Shown here: piece after piece, positions 42,996 through 52,216 of the stretch
How the letters are laid out: the number at the start of each line of letters is the position of its first letter
Position numbering within the stretch: the first letter of the stretch is position 1
Source: Pseudomonas synxantha BG33R
GTDB lineage: Bacteria > Pseudomonadota > Gammaproteobacteria > Pseudomonadales > Pseudomonadaceae
Direction: 5' to 3'
Length of the DNA: 64,000 bases
Assembly: GCF_000263715.2 (NCBI RefSeq)
Contig: NZ_CM001514.1
Span: 358,936-422,935 of the forward strand
Notes under the pieces: model-generated
Seen by the model: the letters and a program-made list of their open reading frames with translations, nothing else
Database searches by the model: none
Told to the model about the DNA's origin: nothing
Program-made: the position numbers and the translations under genes

Positions 42996-45208
42996 CGGTT
43001 GAACAGGCCTTTCAATGCGTCTTTGAGCTTGGGATTAACCTTGTCGAGCTTCTCTTCCAGCTTCTCGTTCAGGCGATTGCCGGCAGCCTTGAGGGCGACC
43101 TGGCCCAGGCCGTCCTTGTCCAGGCGGCAGGCCTTGGCGCCCAGCTCCAGCGGGCCACGGCAGCGCAATGGCACCTCAATGCCCTGGAAGTTGGCGCCGA
43201 CCTGGCAGGCCGGGTCCGGCACCTCGCGCTTGTCGCCTTCGACGATGATGCCGACGCGGTAATCCATGCCCAGTACGCGCAAGTCGACATCGCCATTGCC
43301 ATTGACCGTCAACCCAGGGATGCGCACTTTCAGGTCGGGGTTGTTGGCCACGCCGTTACGGAACGTCAGGTTACCGCGCAGTTCCTGGAACGGAGTGTCT
43401 TTGCCTGGTGGCGTGCTGCTCAAGGTCTTGCGGTTGAGCAGGGCGATACCGGTGCAGACCTGTTGCTCGATGTTGGCGTTGAGCAGCACGCCATTATTGA
43501 TCACGAAGCTGGCGGTACCGTTGAGGCTGTCGATCAGGGCCTTCTGGCTGTTGCCACGCCCGGTCAGGGTGCTGTCCAGGGTGACCTGGCCTTTCACTGG
43601 CGGGTTTTTCCCCTGGGCTTGCAGGATCTTTTCCACCGGTACTTGCTTGATTTGGGTTTGCAGTGCGAGCAGTGGAAGGTCCTGGCGCACATCGAGCGTG
43701 CCGTTGGCCTGGAAGGTGCCGTTGTAGAGCCCGCCACTCAGGCTGTCGAGCTTGAGCTGGCCGTCGATACCCGAGGCTTTCAACGCCGCGTTCTGGATCG
43801 GCAGCTGGCTCAGGGTCAATTGGCCGAACGCAAGGTCGGCGTCGATATCCAGGCTGCGCAGGCGGGTCAGCGGCAGCAGCTTGTCGGTACTCCAGGCGCC
43901 TTTGGTCGGGGCGTCCGGCAGTGGCGTGTTGCCGCCGGCTGCCATCGCACCAGCCTCGCTGTTCTGCACTTCGGCCTGGCGAGCGGCGGTTGCGCCTTTG
44001 GCTGCTTCTGATTTGGCCGGCAAGTAGTTGTCGGCATTGAAGATATCGGCCTTGAGCTGTACGCGCAGGGACTGCTTGGCGAAATCATCGACAGCGACAC
44101 GGCCGCTGAAGGTGCTTTCGTCGAGTTTCAGGTTCAGGTTTTCCAGGGCGACGCTGGTAGGCGTGCCCTTGAGACGGCTCACCAGCTCGACCTTGCTCAG
44201 GCTACCTGGGGCCATGGCCGGCAGCGGGTGGCCAACGCTCTCAAGGAACTTGGCCAGATCGAACTGGGCCACAGACAACGCACCACTGACCTGCGGGGTC
44301 TTGTCCAGGTCGTTGACCTTCAGTTCGCCCAAGGCGCGCAACTGGTTGGCCGACAGTTTCAGGTTGGTCCATTCGGCGACGTTGGCCGCCAGATCCACCA
44401 ACAATTGGCCCTGGGTGGAGAAGCTGACGGTCTTGCCTTGCAGCGGTTCGCCGGTGGCTTCGCCGCTCAGGCGCATGTCTTCGAACTGGTAGCGCTTGAG
44501 GGCACGCTGGATGCGCAAGTTGCCGTTCAGCTCGGTCTTGACGCGCATCAGTGGCTGGTTGCTGCCCAGGAACGCGGTGAGTTTGAGCGGAATGCTGGCG
44601 CCCTCGTGGATGGCCCCGGCGCTCAACTGGATGCTCTCGGCACTCAATTGCTTGCCGGTCTGTTCATCGGTGTATTCAACGCGAGCGTTGTTGATGGTCA
44701 GGCTGTCGATGTCCAGGCGGATCGGCTGCGGGGGTTTTTCCGGCTTGGTTTCAGCCACCGTTTCGACGGGGGCCGGCGCGGGGGCGTCCGTGGTTTCGTC
44801 GGGCAGGTTCTTGCCGATGTCTTCCCAGTTGCCATGGCCCTGCTTGTCGCGGTTCAGGCGCAGGTTCAGGCCCTCGACACGTACATCGCTCATCTGCACT
44901 TCACGGCGCAGCAGCGGCAGTACGCGTACCGACAGGCCGAGCATCTGCAAGTCGGCGAAAGGTTGAGTCGGTGCGGTCAGGGTCGCGACGCTGGCCTCGT
45001 GCAACTCCAGGCCCAGCCAGGGGAACAGGCTCCAGCCGATATCGCCATTGAGCGTCAGCTCGATGTGGGCCTTGTCGCGGGCTATCTGGCGAATTTCTTC
45101 TTTGTAGTCGTTGGGATCGAAGAGGTGGGTCAGGGCAAAGCCGAGCGCCACAATGATCAGCAACAGCCCGAGAAGTACCAGACCCAGGATTTTGCCGAAC
45201 GCTTTCAT
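42992..45208 (-). CDS. asmA: AsmA-family envelope protein
   Basis: The ATG at 45208 (MKAFGKILGLVLLGLLLIIV) gives 738 residues; an upstream start at 45235 adds nine residues before the membrane anchor. A single N-terminal helix is followed by a long beta-rich periplasmic body, first an AsmA N domain (FDPNDYKEEIRQIARDKAHI and GDIGWSLFPWLGLEL) and then an AsmA_2-like repeat region. The family bridges inner and outer membranes for phospholipid transport. The gene is first in asmA-mutY-yggX. The symbol reflects family membership; several AsmA-like paralogues exist in Pseudomonas. Confidence 0.88.
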   Translation of the reverse strand: MKAFGKILGLVLLGLLLIIVALGFALTHLFDPNDYKEEIRQIARDKAHIELTLNGDIGWSLFPWLGLELHEASVATLTAPTQPFADLQMLGLSVRVLPLLRREVQMSDVRVEGLNLRLNRDKQGHGNWEDIGKNLPDETTDAPAPAPVETVAETKPEKPPQPIRLDIDSLTINNARVEYTDEQTGKQLSAESIQLSAGAIHEGASIPLKLTAFLGSNQPLMRVKTELNGNLRIQRALKRYQFEDMRLSGEATGEPLQGKTVSFSTQGQLLVDLAANVAEWTNLKLSANQLRALGELKVNDLDKTPQVSGALSVAQFDLAKFLESVGHPLPAMAPGSLSKVELVSRLKGTPTSVALENLNLKLDESTFSGRVAVDDFAKQSLRVQLKADIFNADNYLPAKSEAAKGATAARQAEVQNSEAGAMAAGGNTPLPDAPTKGAWSTDKLLPLTRLRSLDIDADLAFGQLTLSQLPIQNAALKASGIDGQLKLDSLSGGLYNGTFQANGTLDVRQDLPLLALQTQIKQVPVEKILQAQGKNPPVKGQVTLDSTLTGRGNSQKALIDSLNGTASFVINNGVLLNANIEQQVCTGIALLNRKTLSSTPPGKDTPFQELRGNLTFRNGVANNPDLKVRIPGLTVNGNGDVDLRVLGMDYRVGIIVEGDKREVPDPACQVGANFQGIEVPLRCRGPLELGAKACRLDKDGLGQVALKAAGNRLNEKLEEKLDKVNPKLKDALKGLFNR

Positions 45209-45533
45209 GGGCGAGTCCTTGTATGTCGATTTCAAAATTTAGCCGAAGAGTATAACGCCCGACGGCCTGCGTCAGTTCACGGATCGTTACATTGTATCCA
45301 CGGGGGCCGAAATGAGATTTTGACGTCAAAAAAGTACAGATAATCCTAAAAAGGTAGTGGCAGTTTGATTTTTCTGTCATCCACTGGTGCTAATCTCTGC
45401 ACGTTCGTCCGCCTTCTGCGACTTAACGTCGCGCCTAAATGGAGCTTCACTCAAAAAAACGGCCACGCTTTGCGTGCAAGGCCGAGGAGGAGAGCGCCTG
45501 ACGGACGCATACCAATAACTGGGGGAAACACCA

Positions 45534-47195
45534 ATGAGCACTAGCACTGTGGCCGGCACCGCCGCCGCACAGCCTGCGTTCCTGTCCAAGGAGCGCATTA
45601 TCGCCAAGCCCGGGTTCAACCGCTGGCTGGTTCCACCGGCCGCCCTGGCCATCCACCTGTGCATCGGCATGGCCTACGGCTTCTCGGTGTTTTGGCTGCC
45701 GTTGTCCAAAGCGCTGGGTATCACCGCACCGGTCGCCTGCGCGCCAGACATGAGCTTTATCGCCCAAGTCTTCTCGTCCCAATGCGACTGGCCCATCTCC
45801 ATGCTGGGCTGGATCTACACCCTGTTCTTCATCTTCTTGGGCTGCTCGGCCGCGATCTGGGGCGGCTGGCTGGAACATGCCGGGCCACGCAAGGCCGGTG
45901 TCGTCTCGGCGTTGTGCTGGTGCGGTGGCCTGCTGATCTCGGCGCTGGGCATCTATACCCACCAGATCTGGCTGATGTGGATCGGCTCCGGGGTCATTGG
46001 CGGTATCGGCCTGGGTCTGGGCTATATCTCGCCCGTTTCGACCTTGATCAAGTGGTTCCCGGACAAGCGCGGCATGGCTACCGGCATGGCGATCATGGGC
46101 TTCGGCGGCGGCGCGATGGTGGGTGCGCCCCTGGCTGCGGCACTGATGGGGCATTTCTCTTCGCCGACCAGCGTGGGTGTATGGCAGAGCTTTGTGGTCA
46201 TGGCGGCGATTTACTTCGTGTTCATGATCGGTGGCGCACTGCTGTATCGCGTGCCGCCGACCGGCTGGAAGCCTGAGGGCTGGACCGCGCCGGCGAAAAA
46301 AGCCAGCAACGCGATGATCACTCACCGCCACGTGCATGTGAATGTCGCGTGGAAAACCCCGCAATTCCGCCTGGTATGGCTGGTGTTGTGCCTGAACGTA
46401 TCGGCCGGTATCGGCATCCTCGGCATGGCCTCGCCACTGTTGCAGGAAGTGTTCGGCGGCAAGTTGCTGGGTGTTGATGTGCCATTTGGCCAGCTGGATG
46501 CGGGTCAGCTTGCCTCCATTGCAGCCATTGCCGCTGGTTTTACCGGCCTGTTGAGCCTGTTCAACATTGGTGGCCGGTTCTTCTGGGCGTCGTTCTCCGA
46601 CTATCTGGGACGTAAGAATACCTACTTCGTGTTCTTCGCCTTGGGCTTTGCCCTGTACGCGCTGATCCCGAACCTGGGGCATCTGGGCAACGTGGCGCTG
46701 TTCGTGGCGGCGTTCTGCATCATCCTGTCGATGTACGGCGGTGGTTTTGCGACGGTCCCGGCTTACCTGGCCGACTTGTTCGGTACCCAGATGGTCGGTG
46801 CTATTCACGGTCGCCTGCTGACCGCCTGGGCTGCTGCGGGCGTGTTGGGGCCGGTACTGGTGAACTACCTGCGTGAGTACCAGTTGAGCATCGGCGTTGA
46901 ACGCGCCGCGGCGTATGACATCACGTTGTACATCCTTGCCGGCCTGCTGGTGCTGGGTTTCATCTGCAACCTGCTGGTGCGCCCGGTGGCCGACAAGTAC
47001 TTCATGACCGATGCCGAACTGGCCGCCGAACAGGCGCTCGGGCATGACAAGGGGGCCGATGCGTCCACCGTGCTGGAGTGGAAGGCCTCCGCCGCCAGCA
47101 AGCCGTTGGCGATCGCTGCCTGGCTGGTGGTAGGTATTCCGTTGGCGTGGGGTGTGTGGGTGACCCTGCAGAAAACCGCAGTACTGTTCCACTGA
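45534..47195 (+). CDS. Oxalate/formate antiporter (OFA) family MFS transporter
   Basis: The 553-residue protein has about 12 membrane helices with the OFA-type opening RWLVPPAALAIHLCIGMAYG and signature KWFPDKRGMATGMAIMGFGGGA, the latter being the loop after helix 4 shared by OxlT-like carriers. Its C-terminal tail is extended, with two more hydrophobic segments. It is a single gene with a GGGGGAA ribosome site and sits next to a REPIN. The substrate may be oxalate/formate or another monocarboxylate; no oxalate-degrading genes are near. Confidence 0.85.
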   Translation: MSTSTVAGTAAAQPAFLSKERIIAKPGFNRWLVPPAALAIHLCIGMAYGFSVFWLPLSKALGITAPVACAPDMSFIAQVFSSQCDWPISMLGWIYTLFFIFLGCSAAIWGGWLEHAGPRKAGVVSALCWCGGLLISALGIYTHQIWLMWIGSGVIGGIGLGLGYISPVSTLIKWFPDKRGMATGMAIMGFGGGAMVGAPLAAALMGHFSSPTSVGVWQSFVVMAAIYFVFMIGGALLYRVPPTGWKPEGWTAPAKKASNAMITHRHVHVNVAWKTPQFRLVWLVLCLNVSAGIGILGMASPLLQEVFGGKLLGVDVPFGQLDAGQLASIAAIAAGFTGLLSLFNIGGRFFWASFSDYLGRKNTYFVFFALGFALYALIPNLGHLGNVALFVAAFCIILSMYGGGFATVPAYLADLFGTQMVGAIHGRLLTAWAAAGVLGPVLVNYLREYQLSIGVERAAAYDITLYILAGLLVLGFICNLLVRPVADKYFMTDAELAAEQALGHDKGADASTVLEWKASAASKPLAIAAWLVVGIPLAWGVWVTLQKTAVLFH

Positions 47196-47202
47196 TACCA
47201 AG

Positions 47203-47292
47203 TGTGGGAGAGGGCTTGCTCCCGATGGCGGCGCATCAGTCAGTGCATTGTTGACTGATCTACCGCTATCGGGAGCAAGCCCCCTCCCACAT
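47203..47292. repeat. REPIN-type paired inverted repeat
   Basis: Facing arms gtgggagagggcttgctccc and its complement, between the MFS gene and hisB on the same strand. Confidence 0.9.
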
Positions 47293-47420
47293 TGGTTATG
47301 CATGTACGCACATGTCTATCTCCGACACGCCGTCAGTCTTATCCCCTTCGATGTTTCTGTTTGGCGCCCGCGCCCCTATAATGGCTGCCTTTTTCGCCCA
47401 ATGATTTTGCGGAGCTGGTG

Positions 47421-48017
47421 ATGGCCGAACGTAAGGCGTCTGTCGAGCGCGACACTCTGGAAACCCAGATCAAAGCCTCGATCAACCTGGATGGCACCGG
47501 AAAGGCCCGATTTGATATCGGTGTCCCTTTTCTTGAGCACATGCTGGACCAGATCGCCCGTCATGGGCTGATCGACCTGGATATCGTCGGCAAGGGCGAC
47601 CTGCACATCGACGACCACCACATGGTGGAAGACGTGGGCATCACCCTCGGCCAGGCATTTGCCAAGGCTATCGGCGACAAGAAAGGCATCCGTCGCTACG
47701 GTCATGCCTATGTTCCGCTGGATGAAGCGCTGTCGCGTGTGGTGATCGACTTCTCCGGCCGCCCAGGCCTGCAGATGCACGTGCCCTACACCCGCGCCAA
47801 CGTGGGCCGTGGCTTTGATGTGGACCTGTTCCAGGAATTCTTCCAGGGCTTCGTCAACCACGCACTGGTCAGCCTGCATATCGACAACCTGCGCGGCACC
47901 AACACCCACCACCAGATCGAAACCGTGTTCAAGGCTTTCGGCCGCGCACTGCGCATGGCTGTGGAAGTCGATGAGCGCATGGGCGGGCAAATGCCGTCGA
48001 CCAAGGGCGTCCTGTAA
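47421..48017 (+). CDS. hisB: Imidazoleglycerol-phosphate dehydratase HisB
   Basis: The ATG at 47421 is chosen over the GTG one codon before because it stands 6-7 bases from the CGGAG site. The 198-residue enzyme has the metal-binding repeats [12 protein letters not shown] and [11 protein letters not shown] and the later [17 protein letters not shown], all with the His/Glu ligands for manganese. It catalyses step 6 of histidine synthesis, is monofunctional (no phosphatase domain), and leads the hisB-hisH-hisA-hisF cluster. Confidence 0.96.
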   Translation: MAERKASVERDTLETQIKASINLDGTGKARFDIGVPFLEHMLDQIARHGLIDLDIVGKGDLHIDDHHMVEDVGITLGQAFAKAIGDKKGIRRYGHAYVPLDEALSRVVIDFSGRPGLQMHVPYTRANVGRGFDVDLFQEFFQGFVNHALVSLHIDNLRGTNTHHQIETVFKAFGRALRMAVEVDERMGGQMPSTKGVL

Positions 48018-48655
48018 TGCAGACGGTCGCGGTTATCGACTACGGCATGGGCAACCTGCACTCGGTGGCCAAGGCCCTCGAACACGTAGGCGCCGGCAAG
48101 GTGCTGATCACCAGCGATGCCAACGTGATTCGCGAAGCCGACAGAGTGGTGTTCCCAGGCGTCGGTGCGATTCGTGATTGCATGGCCGAAATCCGCCGCC
48201 TGGGCTTTGACAGCCTGGTGCGCGAGGTCAGCCAGGATCGTCCATTCCTCGGTATCTGCGTCGGCATGCAAGCCTTGCTCGACAGCAGTGAGGAGAACGG
48301 CGGCGTCGATTGCATCGGTATGTTTCCCGGCCAGGTGAAGTTCTTCGGCAAAGACTTGCATGAAGACGGCGAGCATTTGAAGGTCCCGCACATGGGCTGG
48401 AACGAGGTGCGCCGCACTGTCGACCACCCGCTGTGGCACGAAATCCCGGACATGGCGCGTTTCTACTTCGTGCACAGTTACTACATCGCTGCCGGTAACC
48501 CGCGCCAGGTGGTGGGTGGTGGGCACTACGGTGTCGACTTCGCCGCAGCGCTGGCCGAAGGTTCGCGTTTTGCCGTGCAATTCCACCCGGAAAAGAGCCA
48601 TACCCATGGCCTGCAATTGCTGCAGAACTTCGCCGCGTGGGATGGTCGCTGGTAA
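48017..48655 (+). CDS. hisH: Imidazole glycerol phosphate synthase glutaminase subunit HisH
   Basis: The 212-residue class I glutamine amidotransferase has the nucleophile Cys81 in [15 protein letters not shown] and the His-Glu pair in [10 protein letters not shown]. It feeds ammonia to HisF in the synthesis of IGP and AICAR. It follows hisB with a 1-base overlap. Confidence 0.96.
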   Translation: MQTVAVIDYGMGNLHSVAKALEHVGAGKVLITSDANVIREADRVVFPGVGAIRDCMAEIRRLGFDSLVREVSQDRPFLGICVGMQALLDSSEENGGVDCIGMFPGQVKFFGKDLHEDGEHLKVPHMGWNEVRRTVDHPLWHEIPDMARFYFVHSYYIAAGNPRQVVGGGHYGVDFAAALAEGSRFAVQFHPEKSHTHGLQLLQNFAAWDGRW

Positions 48656-48913
48656 ATGGCCAAGAAACCGAAGCCGCCGATCTTGAACCTCACGCCCGAG
48701 CAAGAGCGTGAGGCAACCGACAAGATCAAGCGTTTCATGGAAGACCGCTTCGAGCTCAAGCTGGGCTCGTTCGAGGTCGCCGAGATTCTTGAGCTGTTCA
48801 CCACCGAAGTGGCACCGCACTATTACAACAGGGCGATTTTCGACACGCAGACGCTCCTTAAGGAAAGGTTCGAAAGCATCGAAAGCGACTTGTGGTCGCT
48901 TGAGAAACCCTGA
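48656..48913 (+). CDS. DUF2164-family protein inside the his cluster
   Basis: The 85-residue product begins at the base after the hisH stop codon. It matches DUF2164: LTPEQEREATDKIKRFMEDR and FEVAEILELFTTEVAPHYYN. It is all helical, cytoplasmic, and has no catalytic motif. The consistent insertion between hisH and hisA in Pseudomonas suggests translational coupling rather than a proven role in histidine synthesis. Confidence 0.9.
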   Translation: MAKKPKPPILNLTPEQEREATDKIKRFMEDRFELKLGSFEVAEILELFTTEVAPHYYNRAIFDTQTLLKERFESIESDLWSLEKP

Positions 48914-48952
48914 TTTCCCAAGCATTGCTGAATATCGAATAAGGTTTGCCAG

Positions 48953-49690
48953 ATGCTGATTATCCCCGCTATCGATCTCAAGGACGGCGCTTGTGTACGC
49001 CTGCGCCAGGGCCGCATGGAAGATTCCACGGTGTTCTCCGACGACCCGGTGAGCATGGCCGCCAAATGGGTGGAAGGTGGCTGCCGTCGTTTGCATCTGG
49101 TGGACTTGAACGGTGCCTTCGAAGGCCAGCCGGTCAATGGTGAGGTGGTCACCGCGATTGCCAAGCGCTACCCGAACCTGCCGATCCAGATCGGCGGCGG
49201 CATTCGCTCCCTGGAAACCATCGAGCATTACGTCAAAGCTGGCGTGAGCTACGTGATCATCGGCACCAAGGCCGTGAAAGACCCGGCCTTCGTCGCCGAA
49301 GCCTGCCGTGCGTTCCCAGGCAAGGTCATCGTCGGACTGGATGCCAAAGACGGCTTCGTGGCTACCGACGGCTGGGCTGAGATCAGCACCGTGCAGGTGA
49401 TCGACCTGGCCAAGCAGTTCGAAGCCGACGGCGTGTCCGCCATCGTTTATACCGATATCGCCAAAGACGGCATGATGCAGGGCTGCAATGTGCCGTTCAC
49501 CGCAGCCTTGGCAGCGGCCACGAAGATTCCGGTGATCGCTTCCGGCGGCATTCACAACCTGGGCGATATCAAGTCGCTGCTGGACGCCAAGGCGCCTGGC
49601 ATCATCGGCGCCATCACTGGCCGTGCGATTTACGAAGGTACCCTGGACGTTGCCGAAGCCCAGGCTTACTGCGACGCCTACAACGGCTGA
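48953..49690 (+). CDS. hisA: ProFAR isomerase HisA
   Basis: The 245-residue TIM barrel begins [20 protein letters not shown], with the catalytic Asp in PAIDLKDG and a second Asp in YTDIAKDGM. Phosphate-binding loops are QIGGGIRS and IASGGIHNL. It isomerises ProFAR to PRFAR, the HisF substrate, and is 9 bp from hisF. Confidence 0.96.
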
Positions 49691-49699
49691 GGACTGACC

Positions 49700-50470
49700 A
49701 TGGCGCTGGCCAAACGCATCATCCCTTGCCTGGACGTCGACAACGGTCGGGTGGTCAAGGGCGTCAAGTTCGAGAATATCCGCGATGCCGGCGACCCGGT
49801 GGAAATCGCCCGTCGTTACGATGAGCAGGGTGCCGACGAGATTACCTTTCTCGACATCACCGCCAGCGTCGATGGCCGCGACACCACATTGCATACCGTC
49901 GAGCGCATGGCCAGCCAGGTGTTCATCCCGTTGACCGTGGGCGGTGGCGTGCGCACTGTGCAAGACATCCGCAACCTGCTCAATGCCGGCGCGGACAAGG
50001 TCTCGATCAACACCGCCGCCGTTTTCAACCCCGAGTTCGTCGGCGAAGCCGCGCAGCACTTCGGCTCGCAGTGCATCGTGGTCGCGATCGATGCCAAGAA
50101 GGTCTCCGGCCCGGGCGAAACCCCGCGCTGGGAGATCTTCACCCACGGCGGGCGCAAACCTACCGGGCTGGACGCGGTGGAGTGGGCGATGAAGATGGAA
50201 GGCTTGGGCGCCGGTGAAATCCTGCTGACCAGCATGGACCAGGACGGCATGAAAAACGGCTTCGACCTGGGCGTGACCCGCGCTATCAGCGATGCACTGG
50301 GTATCCCGGTGATCGCCTCCGGTGGCGTCGGTAACCTGCAGCATTTGGCCGACGGTGTTATCGAAGGCCATGCCAGCGCAGTGCTGGCGGCGAGTATTTT
50401 CCACTTTGGTGAATACACCGTACCTGAGGCCAAGGCCTACATGGCAGCGCGCGGTATCGTCGTCCGCTAA
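49700..50470 (+). CDS. hisF: Imidazole glycerol phosphate synthase cyclase subunit HisF
   Basis: The 256-residue TIM barrel begins [20 protein letters not shown], with catalytic Asp in CLDVDNG and Asp in TSMDQDG. Phosphate sites are VGGGVRT and IASGGVGNL. It pairs with HisH. A 66-bp gap precedes a solute-binding protein gene in the same direction. Confidence 0.96.
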   Translation: MALAKRIIPCLDVDNGRVVKGVKFENIRDAGDPVEIARRYDEQGADEITFLDITASVDGRDTTLHTVERMASQVFIPLTVGGGVRTVQDIRNLLNAGADKVSINTAAVFNPEFVGEAAQHFGSQCIVVAIDAKKVSGPGETPRWEIFTHGGRKPTGLDAVEWAMKMEGLGAGEILLTSMDQDGMKNGFDLGVTRAISDALGIPVIASGGVGNLQHLADGVIEGHASAVLAASIFHFGEYTVPEAKAYMAARGIVVR

Positions 50471-50536
50471 ACGCTGCTGGACACCATGGCAGGCTCGCGG
50501 CACTCTCTGCGCTTGCCATGGATTCCGGTAGCCTTC

Positions 50537-51292
50537 ATGTTCAAACACCTGCTGCTCGCCCTCGCCAGTACCTCCATGCTCATGGGCGGTACGGCCCAAG
50601 CCGAAGAGCCGTCTGACGCCTCCCTGGTGCTGCTGACGGAAAATTTCCCGCCCTACAACATGGCGAAAAACGGCAAGAACTTCGCCAAGGACGAGAACAT
50701 CGAAGGCATCGCCGTGGACATTGTGCGCGAAACCTTCCAGCGCGCCGGCATTTCCTACAACCTTACGTTGCGTTTTCCTTGGGAGCGAATCTACAAACTC
50801 GCCCTGGAAAAGCCTGGCTACGGTGTATTTGTGATGGCGCGGCTGCCGGACCGTGAAGCCTTGTTCAAATGGGTCGGCCCCATCGGCCCGGACGATTGGG
50901 TGCTGCTGGCCAAGGCTGACAGCAATATCCAGCTCGACGATCTTGAGCACGCCCGCCGCTACAGGATCGGCGCTTACAAGGGCGACGCGATTGCCGAAAC
51001 CTTGGGAAAACAGGGGCTCAATCCGATTGTCGCTCTGCGCGATCAGGACAATGCGCAAAAGCTCATGGACGGCCAGATCGACCTGTGGGCCACTGGCGAT
51101 CCCGCCGGGCGTTATCTAGCGCGCCAGGTGGGTGTGAGCGGGCTCAAGACGGTGTTGCGGTTCAACAGTGCGCAGCTTTATTTGGCGTTGAACAGGGAAG
51201 TGCCTGATGAGGTGGTCGCCAAGCTCCAGGCGGCGCTGGATGAGTTACGCAAGAGCGGTCGTGCAGACGAAATCATGGCGCGTTACCTCTGA
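50537..51292 (+). CDS. Periplasmic solute-binding protein family 3 (transporter-like)
   Basis: The ATG at 50537 (MFKHLLLALASTSMLMGGTA) gives 251 residues with a signal peptide ending AQA. The mature part has the SBP_bac_3 opening LVLLTENFPPYNMAKNGKNF and FVMARLPDREALFKWVGPIG. It lies 66 bp after hisF with no permease or ATPase nearby, so it is an orphan; the ligand and the transporter, if any, are unknown. Such orphan proteins are often more sensor-like than transport-linked. Confidence 0.85.
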   Translation: MFKHLLLALASTSMLMGGTAQAEEPSDASLVLLTENFPPYNMAKNGKNFAKDENIEGIAVDIVRETFQRAGISYNLTLRFPWERIYKLALEKPGYGVFVMARLPDREALFKWVGPIGPDDWVLLAKADSNIQLDDLEHARRYRIGAYKGDAIAETLGKQGLNPIVALRDQDNAQKLMDGQIDLWATGDPAGRYLARQVGVSGLKTVLRFNSAQLYLALNREVPDEVVAKLQAALDELRKSGRADEIMARYL

Positions 51293-51325
51293 AGTTGGCA
51301 GTTGCGCAGAATAAACGCGGTCAAA

Positions 51326-51416
51326 ATGTGGGAGGGGGCTTACCCCCGATAGCGGTAGATCAGCCAATACATTTTCAGCTGACACACCGCCATCGGGGGC
51401 AAGCCCCCTCCCACAT
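51326..51416. repeat. REPIN-type paired inverted repeat
   Basis: Facing arms atgtgggagggggcttaccc and its complement, between convergent genes; one arm carries a g-to-a like change (cttaccc). Confidence 0.9.
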
Positions 51417-51436
51417 TGGATCTTCGCTGCCTTCAT

Positions 51437-52216
51437 TTAGCGGTAAATGCCGTTTTTGCCGTGGGCACTCATGGCTCGATTGCTGCGCACGCTGATCATC
51501 AACTTGATATCGATCCAGTCGATACCCTGGGCCTTGAGCTTGGGCAGCTCGCGCTCCAGCACCGCCAGGGTCTGTGGGTAAGGGTGCCCGATCATCACCG
51601 CCGAACCCTGCTTATGCGCCAGCTTGATTGCGGTTTGCAGTTGGGTGGTAATCGCCGCCTCGGTGCGTTCGTCATCGAGGAACACATCCCGCGAAACATG
51701 CGCCAAGCCGATCTTCTGCGCCTCGGCGGCGGCGACGGTCTGCGCGCTGGTGCGGCTGTCCACAAAGAACTTGTGGCGCCGTTGCAGCTCGGCCATCAAC
51801 CACGCCATCGCCTGCGGCTGCGCGGTCATGCGGCTGCCCATATGGTTGTTGATGCCGGCGGTATAGGGCACAGCCTGGAACGCGGCGTCCAGGCGCTTGC
51901 CGAGTTCTTCCACCGGCAGCTCGGGGTGCCAGGCGAAGGGGCCGGTGGCCGGGTCCATGGGCATGTGCAGGATCACGATCTTGCCGGCCTTGTGCGCCTC
52001 GCGGGCGAATTCGGCGGCATGGGGCGTGTCGGGCATGATCGCGGCGGTCACCGGGCCGGGCAGCGCAAGTACACGGCGATCGCGCGGCAGGTTTTGCCCC
52101 AGGTCGTCGATGATGAGGGTCAGGTAGGCTTTGTGGGGTTCGCCGGCAGGGGCCGCGTGAGCGACACCTGCCAGGCTGCACAGCACAGCGATGATCAGGG
52201 CAAAACGCATGATCAA
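51437..52216 (-). CDS. yibQ: Divergent polysaccharide deacetylase YibQ
   Basis: The 259-residue protein has a signal peptide (ending AHA) and the YibQ-type NodB-like fold: LTLIIDDLGQNLPRDRRVLA with the first metal Asp pair, AHKAGKIVILHMPMDP with the His, and NNHMGSRMTAQPQAM. It overlaps ctpA by 4 bp and ends the gpmI-envC-ctpA-yibQ run. The function is unproven; cell-wall or glycan deacetylation is inferred. Confidence 0.88.
   Translation of the reverse strand: MIMRFALIIAVLCSLAGVAHAAPAGEPHKAYLTLIIDDLGQNLPRDRRVLALPGPVTAAIMPDTPHAAEFAREAHKAGKIVILHMPMDPATGPFAWHPELPVEELGKRLDAAFQAVPYTAGINNHMGSRMTAQPQAMAWLMAELQRRHKFFVDSRTSAQTVAAAEAQKIGLAHVSRDVFLDDERTEAAITTQLQTAIKLAHKQGSAVMIGHPYPQTLAVLERELPKLKAQGIDWIDIKLMISVRSNRAMSAHGKNGIYR

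Noticed and set aside
45447..47303. A 618-codon minus-strand frame opposite the MFS gene
   Set aside because: Low-complexity Gln/Arg/His composition typical of antisense shadow; starts inside a REPIN.
47786..51058. A 1090-codon minus-strand open frame across hisB-hisF
   Set aside because: It is opposite five clear his-cluster genes and reads as a mirror frame of GC-rich codons with no domain pattern.
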